The notes under the pieces are model-generated. The model was not told the origin of the DNA, did not search any database, and saw only the letters and a program-made list of their open reading frames with translations. DNA of 64,000 bases, from contig NZ_JAGFNZ010000001.1 in the NCBI RefSeq assembly GCF_019448085.1, positions 558,001 to 622,000 on the forward strand. Direction: 5' to 3'. Position numbers and translations under genes: made by a program. This stretch comes from Caproiciproducens faecalis (lineage in GTDB: Bacteria; Bacillota; Clostridia; Oscillospirales; Acutalibacteraceae). The stretch's first letter is position 1. Each line of letters begins with the position of its first letter. Positions 9,080 to 16,804 of this stretch are shown piece by piece.

Positions 9080-10977
9080 GTAAAACGACCTCCCAGCCAC
9101 GCAAACCGATGCAGGGCCACGGTCCCGGCGGTATGATTATGCACGGGGAAAAAGCAAAAGATTTTAAAGGAACCTTCAAAAAGCTTGTCCGCTACATGGG
9201 TACCTATAAATTTTCTCTGATTACTGTTCTTATTTTTGCCGTGGCGTCCACGGTGTTCTCCATTTTGGGGCCGAAGATTTTGGGGAAGGCGACCAACGCG
9301 CTGTTTACCGGAATTATGAGTAAGGTTACCGGCACAGGCGGCGGCATTGATTTCGGCTACATCGCGAACATCATGCTGTGGCTGATTGGGCTGTATCTGA
9401 TTAGCACTCTGTTTTCCTATGTTCAGGGGTATATCATGACCGGCATATCCATGAAGGTGACCTATCAGCTTCGCCGCGAAATTGCGGCAAAAATTCAGAA
9501 GCTTCCCTTTCAGTATTACGATTCTACGAGCAACGGCGAAGTGCTTTCCCATATTACGAACGATGTGGATGCCATCAGCCAGAGCCTGAACCAGAGCGTT
9601 ACGCAGATTATCACCTCCGTAACGACGATCATCGGGATTCTGATTATGATGCTGTCCATCAGCTGGCAGATGACGCTGGTCGCGCTGTGCATTATCCCCG
9701 CTTCCATGACTTTTATCCTGACCATTCTCAGAAAGTCGCAGAAACATTTTATAGCGCAGCAGACCTTTCTTGGCCATGTAAACGGCCACATTGAGGAAAT
9801 GTACTCCAGCCATGTCGTGGTCAAAGCGTTCAACGGCGAAGCGGAGTCCGCCAAAACTTTTGACAGCTTCAATGACACCCTTTATACCTCCGCATGGAAG
9901 AGCCAGTTTATGTCCGGTATGATGATGCCCGTGATGAGCTTTATCGGCAACCTCGGCTATGTCGGAGTTTGCATTTTGGGCGGATACCTTGCCGCCAACG
10001 GCAGGATTTCCGTGGGTGACATTCAGGCGTTTATCCAGTATGTGCGCCAGTTTACTCAGCCGATGACGCAGGTCGCAAATATTTCCAATGTTCTGCAGCA
10101 GACCGCGGCGGCGGCGGAGCGCGTGTTCGCGTTTCTGGAGCAGCCGGAGGAAGTGCCGGAAAGCAGTTCGCCGATCAGCGTCAACACCGGCCACGGGCCG
10201 GATACGGAGCTGAATGTTCACATTCAGGGAAGCGTGCAGTTCGCGCACGTTCATTTCGGCTATCATCCGGATAAGATTATCGTCAATGATTTTTCAGCGA
10301 ATATCAGGCCGGGGCAGAAGGTTGCCATCGTCGGTCCGACGGGCGCCGGAAAAACCACCATGGTGAAGCTTCTGATGCGTTTTTACGATGTGAACGAAGG
10401 CGCGATTTTGGTCGACGGTTACGACATCCGCGATTTCCGGCGCAATGACCTGCGTTCCCTGTTCGGCATGGTGCTGCAGGACACCTGGCTTTACAACGCC
10501 AGTATCGCGGATAATATCCGTTACGGCAGGCTGGACGCCACGGACGAGGAAGTGATTGCGGCGGCGAAAGCCGCGCAGGTGCATCATTTTGTTCGCACTT
10601 TGCCGGACGGCTACAATATGATTCTGAACGAAGATACCAGCAACGTGTCGCAGGGGCAGAAACAGCTTTTGACCATTGCGCGCGTCATTCTGGCTGATCC
10701 GCAGATCTTGATTCTGGATGAGGCGACCAGCAGCGTGGATACCCGTACAGAGATTCTGATTCAGAAGGCGATGGATAACCTGATGAAGGGACGTACCAGC
10801 TTTGTCATTGCGCACCGCCTTTCCACCATCCGTGACGCCGACCTGATTCTGGTCATGAAGGACGGCGACATTGTGGAGCAGGGGAACCACGAGGAGCTGC
10901 TCGGTAAAAACGGATTTTACGCCAACCTGTACAACAGCCAGTTCGTCAAGCCGGAAGCGCTTGAGGCGGGCGTATAA
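9076..10977 (+). CDS. ABC exporter half-transporter, catalytic-site subunit
   Basis: 633 residues. A Gly/Pro-rich cytoplasmic lead of about 35 residues precedes six membrane helices and a nucleotide-binding domain with Walker A GPTGAGKTT, signature NVSQGQKQL and Walker B LILDEATSSVD with the intact catalytic Glu. The signature SQGQ instead of SGGQ is the usual partner difference in heterodimeric exporters. Translation is coupled to the upstream subunit by an ATGA overlap. A strong hairpin terminator follows. Confidence 0.9.
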   Translation: MSKTTSQPRKPMQGHGPGGMIMHGEKAKDFKGTFKKLVRYMGTYKFSLITVLIFAVASTVFSILGPKILGKATNALFTGIMSKVTGTGGGIDFGYIANIMLWLIGLYLISTLFSYVQGYIMTGISMKVTYQLRREIAAKIQKLPFQYYDSTSNGEVLSHITNDVDAISQSLNQSVTQIITSVTTIIGILIMMLSISWQMTLVALCIIPASMTFILTILRKSQKHFIAQQTFLGHVNGHIEEMYSSHVVVKAFNGEAESAKTFDSFNDTLYTSAWKSQFMSGMMMPVMSFIGNLGYVGVCILGGYLAANGRISVGDIQAFIQYVRQFTQPMTQVANISNVLQQTAAAAERVFAFLEQPEEVPESSSPISVNTGHGPDTELNVHIQGSVQFAHVHFGYHPDKIIVNDFSANIRPGQKVAIVGPTGAGKTTMVKLLMRFYDVNEGAILVDGYDIRDFRRNDLRSLFGMVLQDTWLYNASIADNIRYGRLDATDEEVIAAAKAAQVHHFVRTLPDGYNMILNEDTSNVSQGQKQLLTIARVILADPQILILDEATSSVDTRTEILIQKAMDNLMKGRTSFVIAHRLSTIRDADLILVMKDGDIVEQGNHEELLGKNGFYANLYNSQFVKPEALEAGV

Positions 10978-10992
10978 GTCAGCAGATATAAA

Positions 10993-11033
10993 GAACAGGC
11001 GGATGGCGGTCATTGACCGTCATCCGCCTGTTC
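10993..11033. terminator. bidirectional terminator between convergent genes
   Basis: A nearly uninterrupted inverted repeat of about 20 bp per arm (GAACAGGCGGATG... / ...CATCCGCCTGTTC) lies between the end of the exporter operon and the end of the minus-strand ABC-F gene. T-rich sequence is weak on both sides. Confidence 0.7.
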
Positions 11034-11046
11034 CTATTTATCAAAA

Positions 11047-12528
11047 TTAGCGAAAATCGACACGGCGGGTAGCCACCCTGTCGACGAAAGAGCTGTCATG
11101 TTCCACAAACAGCATGGTGGGCCGGTGTGCAAGGATGAGTTCTTCTATCTGCATCCGGGACAGAATGTCAATGAAGTTGAGAGGTTCATCCCAAATATAT
11201 AGATGGGCCTGTTCGCACAGACTTTTTGCAAGGAGCACTTTCTTTTTCTGACCTCCGCTGAAGTCCGCCATGTCTTTTTCAAACTGTACCCTGGAAAAGT
11301 CCAGTTTACGCAGAATGGCCTTAAACAGACTTTCATCAATCCGGCTGTTTTCCGCGTAATCCTTTAAACTGCCTTTCAAAAAGGAAGTGTCCTGCGGGAC
11401 ATAAGAGATAATCAGGTTTTTGTCCATCTGCACAGTGCCGGTGAAGTCGATTTTTTCTCCGGTCAGCAGTTTGAGAATGCTGGATTTTCCGCAGCCGTTT
11501 TTGCCGCACAGTGCAATTCTGTCGCCGGGGCTGACCGTAAAGGAAAGCCCACCGCATACCTTTCTTTCTCCGTAAAAGACACAGAGGTTTTCCAGCTCGG
11601 CCATACGGCTCTTCGGGTATTCCAGCGGCCTGATAGACAGGCTTTCTGCCGTTTCAATATTTTTCAGAAGCTTTGCCTTTTCCTGTGCCGCTCGTTCCCT
11701 GCGTGCTTCAATTGCGCCTGCGCGTTTCATCATTTTGGCGGCTTTGTGGCCAATGTAGCCTTTGTCCGGCTTCAGGCCGGAGTTCAGGCTGCCGATTTTT
11801 GTTTTTTCTACCTTGTCCGACCATCCTGCAGTCCGCTTTGCGGCGTCGGACAGTTGAGTGATTTGTTTTTTCAGTTTTGCATTTTCTTCGGTTTCGTACT
11901 GATCCTGCATTGCCTTGTTTTGCAGCCAGGAGGAAAAATTCCCCTTTTGAACCTCAATGTTTGTTTTGTTGATGGACAGCACGTGGTCAATGCAGCGGTC
12001 AAGAAACGCGCGGTCGTGAGAAACCAGAATAAATCCCTGTTTCGTGTTCAGATAGTTGCCGACGATCCGGCGGGCTTCCATATCCAGATGATTCGTCGGC
12101 TCGTCGATCAGGAGAAAATGGTTGTCGTTTAAAAACAGTGCGGCCAGTAACACCTTGGTCTGTTCGCCGTTGCTCAATGTCCCGAAAGGGCGGTATAAAA
12201 CGTCCTGGGAAACGTCCAGCAGGGACAGTTCCCGGTTCAGCTGCCAGAGCTCTGCTTCCGGACAGATACGGTTGACTGCGTCCAGTGTATCCAGTGTTTT
12301 GTCGGGAACATCAAAAGGAAAATAGTCGAACGGTACGGAAGACGAAATGGTTCCGGTATATTCGTACTTTCCCTGCAAAAGATTTAAAAAGGTAGTTTTT
12401 CCCCGTCCGTTCCGCCCCGTAAATCCAAGCTTCCAGTCGGTATCGATCTGGAAGGAAACATTCTCAAAGATGGTATCGTAACTGCCGTCATAGCAGAAGG
12501 TCAGGTTGCTGATTTGTATCAGCGACAT
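11047..12528 (-). CDS. Lsa-type ABC-F ribosomal protection protein
   Basis: 493 residues, two nucleotide-binding domains and no membrane segment, as in antibiotic-resistance ABC-F proteins (Lsa, Vga, CplR, VmlR). Domain 1: Walker A GRNGRGKTT, signature LSNGEQ, Walker B LIDEPTNHLD. A charged linker spans about residues 215-300. Domain 2: GKNGCGKSS, FSGGQKKK, and the Lsa/Vga-typical DEPLNFID. Such proteins bind the ribosomal E site and displace lincosamides, pleuromutilins or streptogramin A. ATG 12528 (MSLIQIS) is chosen because GGAGG is 9 bp upstream; ATG 12534 is only 3 bp away. The long leader with an attenuator supports antibiotic-induced expression. Drug spectrum cannot be read from sequence. 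Confidence 0.88.
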   Translation of the reverse strand: MSLIQISNLTFCYDGSYDTIFENVSFQIDTDWKLGFTGRNGRGKTTFLNLLQGKYEYTGTISSSVPFDYFPFDVPDKTLDTLDAVNRICPEAELWQLNRELSLLDVSQDVLYRPFGTLSNGEQTKVLLAALFLNDNHFLLIDEPTNHLDMEARRIVGNYLNTKQGFILVSHDRAFLDRCIDHVLSINKTNIEVQKGNFSSWLQNKAMQDQYETEENAKLKKQITQLSDAAKRTAGWSDKVEKTKIGSLNSGLKPDKGYIGHKAAKMMKRAGAIEARRERAAQEKAKLLKNIETAESLSIRPLEYPKSRMAELENLCVFYGERKVCGGLSFTVSPGDRIALCGKNGCGKSSILKLLTGEKIDFTGTVQMDKNLIISYVPQDTSFLKGSLKDYAENSRIDESLFKAILRKLDFSRVQFEKDMADFSGGQKKKVLLAKSLCEQAHLYIWDEPLNFIDILSRMQIEELILAHRPTMLFVEHDSSFVDRVATRRVDFR

Positions 12529-12543
12529 AAGCATACACCTCCG

Positions 12544-12582
12544 ATAAAAATAAAAGGCCTGCAGGAAAGCGAATTCCTGCAG
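12544..12582 (-). terminator. attenuator terminator upstream of the ABC-F gene
   Basis: Read on the minus strand, a perfect 9-bp hairpin (CTGCAGGAA / TTCCTGCAG, 6-nt loop) is followed by GCC and a long T-rich run that ends just before the gene's GGAGG. It lies in the leader, not after a gene. An earlier hairpin (12691-12704, CAGCC/GGCTG) is also followed by a T-rich stretch. Confidence 0.75.
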
Positions 12583-12735
12583 ACCGAAAATACAGCGCCG
12601 AACACTCCGTGCCGGTTGGCGCAGATATGTTCTGAACTTTATTCCGAGTATGAGATTTGCAACTTTCCTGCTTACGCACAGCAAAACAAACAGCCAAAGG
12701 GCTGCTTCTTTTGGGGTACACTATTTAATTCATAG

Positions 12736-12756
12736 TCAGCAAGAAAAATTGCGCAT
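12736..12756 (-). CDS. six-codon leader peptide of the ABC-F gene
   Basis: ATG-CGC-AAT-TTT-TCT-TGC-TGA (MRNFSC) has GGAG 8 bp upstream (12765-12768) and starts about 27 nt after the predicted transcription start. Short leader peptides on which an antibiotic-bound ribosome stalls are the known sensors for several ABC-F and erm genes. Function here is inferred from position and the downstream terminator. Confidence 0.6.
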   Translation of the reverse strand: MRNFSC

Positions 12757-12789
12757 CTTTTCAACTCCAATTCTTATCGTTGTAACCAT

Positions 12790-12818
12790 AATATATCATG
12801 GGCGGATTGCTGTGTCAA
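12790..12818 (-). promoter_or_regulatory. SigA promoter of the ABC-F leader
   Basis: On the minus strand TTGACA (12818-12813) and TATATT (12795-12790) are spaced by 17 bp. The leader would be about 255 nt long. Confidence 0.8.
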
Positions 12819-12834
12819 GGGAATATGTAATCAG

Positions 12835-12900
12835 TCATTTTGTAAAGCGCTTATACAAAGCGCCGAGTGATTTCTTTTCAATACGCGATACATAGGAGCG
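12835..12900 (-). pseudogene. sigK: 3' fragment of sigK (last 21 codons), separated from the 5' part by a skin-like element
   Basis: Read on the minus strand this encodes RSYVSRIEKKSLGALYKRF-TK and a stop, the conserved end of sigma-K region 4.2. It has no start codon, and the codon two positions upstream in frame is a stop inside the element. It is not a decayed gene but a separated exon-like segment. Recombination between the 14-bp repeats at 12887-12900 and 19892-19905 fuses it in frame to the 207 codons encoded upstream of the repeat at 19906-20526. I typed it as pseudogene only because it is not translatable as it stands. Confidence 0.9.
12887..12900. repeat. 14-bp direct repeat, left junction of the sigK intervening element
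   Basis: GATACATAGGAGCG, identical to 19892-19905. On the minus strand it encodes the R-S-Y-V-S stretch of sigma-K. Immediately inside the element 12896-12913 forms one arm of the reconstructed attP. Confidence 0.92.
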
Positions 12901-12923
12901 CGCTTATGGTAAGTAAGTTGCCT

Positions 12924-14501
12924 CTAAGAAATCGCCTCCGGCTGGCGGAAGCGAAAATGAATGATAATCTGTTTGTCTTCGGTCAGCTCCACACGCTCAA
13001 TCAGGCTGACAAGCAAATCTCTGCTGCAATACGCGGTGTCGACAAAACGCTTTACAAGCTGCTTTGCAATCTCTGTTTGCTTATCGGGAGAATCATCCGG
13101 CGTATCAATCTCCGAGAGCTTTTGCTCGAGCGCAGACCGTTCTTCTTTAACCTTCCGGTAAATGCGTTCAAAATCCTGATCGTCCAGAAGTCCTGTCAGC
13201 TTATCCATGTACATTTTGTCGAGGTGAGCCGTTAGGCTTTCTATTTTACCCTGCAACGCGGCAATCTCATTTTCATGATCTTTCGTTTGCCGCGCTTCCG
13301 CAAGCGCCTGTTCCGCTATCGGAATCAACTCTTCTGCATGGAAATACGGCTGACATACTTCCCGTACTTTTTGTAATACCGCATTGGTCACAGTTTCTTC
13401 CTTGATGGAATGACAGGTGCAGACACCGGCCTTCGTGAAGCGCTGATAGGTACGGCAGACAAAGTATAGACAATCCTTACCTTTGGCGTTCGGGCGGTTG
13501 ATGACTGCCAGCGGATAACCGCATTCGTGGCAATAAATCAGTCCCTTGAGCAGAAAATCATAAGTGCGGGAACGGGTCGTTTTGCGGCTGTTCACCATGC
13601 GCTGTACCTTGTCAAACATTTCAGGGTCGATCAGCGGTTCGTGCGTACCCTCCACAACAATCCAATTTTCACGCGGCTGCCGGATCGTTTTTTTCGATTT
13701 GTAGCTGATCTTTTTGCTGCGCCCCTGAACCATGTTGCCGATATACGTTTCATTTTGCAGCATATCGGAAATCCGTTCGCTGCTCCACCTTCCGGCGTAT
13801 GGCCCGACGCGTCCCTGATTTAATCCGGCGTAAGATGCCGGAGTCGGAATTTTCTCCGCGTTGAGCTGAACCGCGATTTGCCGACAGGACATTCCCGTGA
13901 GCGCCATATCAAAGATGCGCCGCACGATTGGTGCCGTTTCCTCGTCAATGATGATTTTATTTTTATGATGCGGGTCCATTTTGTAGCCATATCGGGGTTT
14001 TCCTCCGATAAATAATCCCTTGCGCTGCTTGTCGTGCTTGACACTTTTGATTTTTTTTGAGATGTCTTTCGCATACATGTCGTTCATGATCGCGCGGAAC
14101 GGCGTGATGTCGTTGGCGGTGCTCTCCACGCCCGTATCGATTCCATCCAATAAAGATATGTAACGCACGCGGTTTTCCGGAAAATACCGTTCCATGTAGT
14201 GCCCGGTCATGATATAGTCACGGCCAAGACGGGAGAGGTCTTTGGTGATGACCATATTGACCTTACCGGCCTCAATATCCGCAATCAGCCGATTGAAGCC
14301 TGGCCGGTCGAAATTTGTGCCGCTCCAGCCGTCGTCTATATAAATGTCAAAGACGTCCAGCTGCCGCTCTTGTGCAAAGGTTTTGAGCATGGAGAGTTGG
14401 TTGTTTACGCTTTCAGATTGCCCTTCGTTATCATCCTCTTTGGATAACCGAATATATAGTCCTACTTGATAGTCCATTGGATTGCATATTTCTAAAGACA
14501 T
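12924..14501 (-). CDS. large serine recombinase, probable sigK-element excisionase (SpoIVCA-like)
   Basis: 525 residues. The N-terminal resolvase catalytic domain has nucleophile Ser20 in YIRLSKEDD and the arginine-containing DLSRLGRDY near residue 90. A recombinase domain (YGYKMDP...MSCRQIAVQLN) follows. A zinc ribbon has CHECG near residue 345 and CHSI near 385. A coiled coil lies at about 410-480. This is the TnpX/TndX/SpoIVCA architecture. ATG 14501 has GGAGG 6 bp upstream. It lies inside the element next to the sigK 3' fragment, on the same strand as sigK. Expected role: excise the element in the mother cell during sporulation. A directionality factor is not identified. Confidence 0.93.
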   Translation of the reverse strand: MSLEICNPMDYQVGLYIRLSKEDDNEGQSESVNNQLSMLKTFAQERQLDVFDIYIDDGWSGTNFDRPGFNRLIADIEAGKVNMVITKDLSRLGRDYIMTGHYMERYFPENRVRYISLLDGIDTGVESTANDITPFRAIMNDMYAKDISKKIKSVKHDKQRKGLFIGGKPRYGYKMDPHHKNKIIIDEETAPIVRRIFDMALTGMSCRQIAVQLNAEKIPTPASYAGLNQGRVGPYAGRWSSERISDMLQNETYIGNMVQGRSKKISYKSKKTIRQPRENWIVVEGTHEPLIDPEMFDKVQRMVNSRKTTRSRTYDFLLKGLIYCHECGYPLAVINRPNAKGKDCLYFVCRTYQRFTKAGVCTCHSIKEETVTNAVLQKVREVCQPYFHAEELIPIAEQALAEARQTKDHENEIAALQGKIESLTAHLDKMYMDKLTGLLDDQDFERIYRKVKEERSALEQKLSEIDTPDDSPDKQTEIAKQLVKRFVDTAYCSRDLLVSLIERVELTEDKQIIIHFRFRQPEAIS

Positions 14502-14540
14502 ATACTGCCTCCGCAAATAAGTGACCGTTCATGATGAATA

Positions 14541-14693
14541 TCATACATGTGATGTCGCCGGCATTGCAGGTTTGCGGCCATCCCGCGCAAGTTCCCGCTG
14601 AAGAAAGAAACGAAAGGAACGAAACAGTATTTGGCAAGCCGTCTCTCCTTTGTCCGGAAAGACGCATGTCACTGTTATCTCAGGCTTACTCAT
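14541..14693 (-). CDS. small protein encoded just upstream of the recombinase
   Basis: 50 residues starting MSKPEITVTCVF with a central ILFRSFRFFLQRELARD segment. A G-rich ribosome site lies 6-7 bp before the ATG, and the gene ends 39 bp before the recombinase start, so the two are probably cotranscribed. Small proteins of this look lie beside large serine recombinases in Tn4451-type elements, from memory of that gene order. A role as accessory or directionality factor is only a guess. AAGGTATG at 14724-14731 reads CATACCTT on the minus strand and resembles a sigma-E -10 element; no convincing -35 goes with it. Confidence 0.5.
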   Translation of the reverse strand: MSKPEITVTCVFPDKGETACQILFRSFRFFLQRELARDGRKPAMPATSHV

Positions 14694-14879
14694 CAATCTG
14701 CCCCCTTTATGCTGCGATAGTAAAAGGTATGCAAATCCGTGTAATTTTTGCCTGTCCGTCAAAAAAGAACCGAAATAGGAAACAGCCGCACTGTATATTT
14801 CCTATTCGCACATGTTAAATTTTGACGGTGAGATTCCTCCTTTGCGTTGAAATGAAATTCATTATCAAAGCAACCGCTA

Positions 14880-14935
14880 TTGACAAATCAGCTATTATGC
14901 GTTACTATATAGCAGTAGTAAGTTATACATAATAG
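14880..14935 (+). promoter_or_regulatory. promoter with nested operator dyads for padR
   Basis: TTGACA (14880-14885) and TACTAT (14903-14908) are 17 bp apart. Two inverted repeats embrace the -10 region: CTATTATG/CATAATAG (14892-14899 and 14928-14935) and TTACTA/TAGTAA (14902-14907 and 14916-14921). They suit PadR autorepression. Confidence 0.7.
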
Positions 14936-14951
14936 CAAAGAGGTGATTGTA

Positions 14952-15290
14952 CTGGAAAACCTAACGGAAATGCTCAAAGGCGTGCTTGAGGGCTGCGTCC
15001 TTGAAATTATAAGCCGCGGTGAAACCTACGGCTACGAAATCACGCGGCGGTTGAATGCCCTCGGCTTCACAGATGTTGTGGATGGAACGGTGTATACCAT
15101 CTTGGTTCGATTTGAAAGAAGCAAGCTGGTAGATGTTACAAAAAAGCCTTCAGACATGGGCCCGCCGCGAAAGTTTTTCGCGCTCAACGACGCGGGGCGT
15201 GAGGAACTGCGGAAGTTCTGGGAAAAATGGAAGTTCCTATCATCAAAAATTAGTGAGTTAAAGGAGAAAAGTAATGAATTTCTGGGATAA
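14952..15290 (+). CDS. PadR-family transcriptional regulator
   Basis: About 112 residues. The winged helix is YGYEITRRLNALGF, then VVDGTVYTILVRFERSKLV, with the PadR hallmark GPPRKFFALNDAGREEL. The start is uncertain: CTG 14952 (MENLTEMLKGVLEG) is 9 bp from AAAGAGG and matches the family N-terminus, whereas GTG 14943 directly touches it. It overlaps the next gene by 17 bp. PadR next to DUF1048 genes is a recurrent Firmicute arrangement that usually controls an ABC transporter; none is present here. Confidence 0.85.
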   Translation: MENLTEMLKGVLEGCVLEIISRGETYGYEITRRLNALGFTDVVDGTVYTILVRFERSKLVDVTKKPSDMGPPRKFFALNDAGREELRKFWEKWKFLSSKISELKEKSNEFLG

Positions 15291-15621
15291 AGTTACCGGC
15301 AATGATATGACAAAAGAGTTGCAATCTTTTGAATCGCGAGCCAAAAAGCTGCCGGCTGATTATCAAGCGGCATGGGAAAACATGAAGGCCAGTCTTTGGC
15401 CGCACTCAGATTTCACCGGCCGCAACCTCATGCCAATTCTTGACGGTGTGCTTGGCCTGTTCGAAGAAACGGCCGCTGACGGTCAAAGTGCCCAGGAGGT
15501 TTTGGGTGACGATATCAAAGGCTTCTGTTCAGCGCTGGTCGGCGAAGATGGGGCAAAGTCTTTTCGTGACAAGTGGCGCGAGCAGCTCAACAATAATATT
15601 GCTAAGAAATTAGGGAAATAG
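15274..15621 (+). CDS. DUF1048-family protein
   Basis: 115 residues, mainly helical, soluble and without a signal peptide. It shares with the next gene the pattern KxLPxDYQ...GxLxLFE...VxGxDxxxFCxxL, the mark of DUF1048 proteins. Translation is coupled to padR by overlap. Function unknown; members commonly accompany PadR regulators. Confidence 0.75.
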   Translation: MNFWDKVTGNDMTKELQSFESRAKKLPADYQAAWENMKASLWPHSDFTGRNLMPILDGVLGLFEETAADGQSAQEVLGDDIKGFCSALVGEDGAKSFRDKWREQLNNNIAKKLGK

Positions 15622-15630
15622 GAGGATAAA

Positions 15631-15981
15631 ATGAGCATACAAGATATGATCGAAGGTAAAAAAGAGTGGCGGGCGCACATGGCGCGTGTCAAAGCGCTCC
15701 CGCAGGATTATCAGATTGTTTATAAAGAAATTCAAAAATATCTCTTCAAGGTCGGCCCTGTTGAGCTAACCGAAGGGACGGGTCTGCTCTCAGGAATTGT
15801 CGATCTCTTTGAAGGGGATGCGGCCCTGGGGAAAGGCGTACTCGAAGTGACGGGCAGTGACGTAGCGGCTTTCTGCGACGATCTAATCAAAGATTCAAAA
15901 ACTTACGCTGACATCTATCAGGAATCTGTTGACCAGGAAGTTAACAAGGCCATGAAGAAGGCTACGGATAAAACAAAGTAA
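15631..15981 (+). CDS. DUF1048-family protein, tandem paralogue
   Basis: 116 residues, preceded by GGAGG and 9 bp after the first DUF1048 gene. ALPQDYQIVYKEIQKYL and VTGSDVAAFCDDLI align with the upstream paralogue, so the pair arose by duplication or acts as a hetero-oligomer. Function unknown. Confidence 0.75.
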   Translation: MSIQDMIEGKKEWRAHMARVKALPQDYQIVYKEIQKYLFKVGPVELTEGTGLLSGIVDLFEGDAALGKGVLEVTGSDVAAFCDDLIKDSKTYADIYQESVDQEVNKAMKKATDKTK

Positions 15982-16000
15982 AAGATAAACGGAAAGCAGC

Positions 16001-16114
16001 ATGAAATTTGATCGGCAAACCATTTCTATCGGAGGACTTGTAACCAAGGCCTCCGATATTTTTATGGGTGGACAGGTCAAGCCCTGTATACTCGGCGTAG
16101 CTCATATTTCGTAG
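16001..16114 (+). CDS. short ORF or remnant after the DUF1048 pair
   Basis: 37 codons beginning MKFDRQTISIGGL, with a GGAAAG site 5-10 bp upstream. It occupies the position where a transporter gene follows PadR/DUF1048 in other genomes. No homology is recognised. The rest of 15982-16258 holds no gene except the promoter described next. Confidence 0.25.
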   Translation: MKFDRQTISIGGLVTKASDIFMGGQVKPCILGVAHIS

Positions 16115-16187
16115 CTGTCCGCATAATGACAGGAGGCCGGTTCCCCGGATTGTTTCCTTAAAATATGGAATGATTTATAATATTCTA

Positions 16188-16238
16188 TTGTAACCGGTAT
16201 TACAATGTGATATTATTTTGTCTGTAACCAGTATTACA
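16188..16238 (+). promoter_or_regulatory. promoter with two palindromic operators for the ChrB-like/MFS operon
   Basis: Two copies of TGTAACC(G/A)GTATTACA (16189-16204 and 16223-16238) are 34 bp apart, each with TGTAA/TTACA half-sites. The first covers the -35 (TTGTAA 16188-16193). The -10 TATTAT is at 16211-16216 after 17 bp, and the second copy covers the transcription start. Confidence 0.7.
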
Positions 16239-16258
16239 TTTAATGAGAAGGCGATTTT

Positions 16259-16795
16259 GTGAATCAAAGAGAATGGAGCGCTATCAATTATACGCTGCCA
16301 AGGGAGCCGTCAAGGGCGCGGGTATCCATATGGAGAAAGCTGAAAAAAATCGGGGCGATCAGTATCCAGCAGTCCATGTGGATACTGCCTTTGAGCGATG
16401 AAAATTATAATCTGCTTAATGATATCAAAGATGAGGTTTCCCGGAACGGCGGCGAGGCATTTGTCATGACGATCTCGACAGACGAGGATGGGGAAAAAAG
16501 AATCATTAATAAATTCAACGCGGCAAGAGATGAGGAATATGGAGAACTTCTGGAGCAGTGCGAGGAATTTTTCAAAGAGATCGACAAAGAGACGGCCAGA
16601 AAGAACTTTACGTTTGCTGAAATCGAGGAAAACGAGGAAGAACTTAATAAACTGAAACAATGGTATGAAAAAATAGCCGCGCGGGATTCTTTCGGCTCGC
16701 CGCTTCAGGAAAAAGCAGAATCAATGCTGGCGAAATGTGCGGATATTCTGGATGGTTTCTGTGACAAAGTATATGAATTTAATGAGAAAGCGTAG
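16259..16795 (+). CDS. ChrB-domain protein
   Basis: 178 residues with GTG start and GAGAAGG 7-8 bp upstream. The N-terminal half (YTLPREPSRARVSIWRKLKKIGA...MWILPLS) is the ChrB N-terminal pattern. The C-terminal half is a charged helical region. ChrB of chromate-resistance operons is a chromate-sensing regulator; the family also occurs beside unrelated transporters. Here it leads a two-gene operon with an MFS transporter 9 bp away, and the operator pair upstream suggests it is the regulator. No ChrA transporter is present. Confidence 0.7.
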   Translation: MNQREWSAINYTLPREPSRARVSIWRKLKKIGAISIQQSMWILPLSDENYNLLNDIKDEVSRNGGEAFVMTISTDEDGEKRIINKFNAARDEEYGELLEQCEEFFKEIDKETARKNFTFAEIEENEEELNKLKQWYEKIAARDSFGSPLQEKAESMLAKCADILDGFCDKVYEFNEKA

Positions 16796-16804
16796 GGAGC
16801 GGAA

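Noticed and set aside
9034-10266. 410-codon antisense frame over the second exporter subunit
   Set aside because: Low-complexity His/Gly/Arg composition, no ribosome site, fully inside a canonical ABC gene.
12835-12900. reading the sigK 3' fragment as a degenerate, dead pseudogene
   Set aside because: The fragment is perfectly conserved in frame with the 5' part across a 14-bp repeat next to a recombinase, which is the signature of programmed rearrangement rather than decay.
13200-13900. CRISPR array or long tandem repeats in the element
   Set aside because: No regularly spaced repeats were seen anywhere in the window. Local similarities come from coding sequence.
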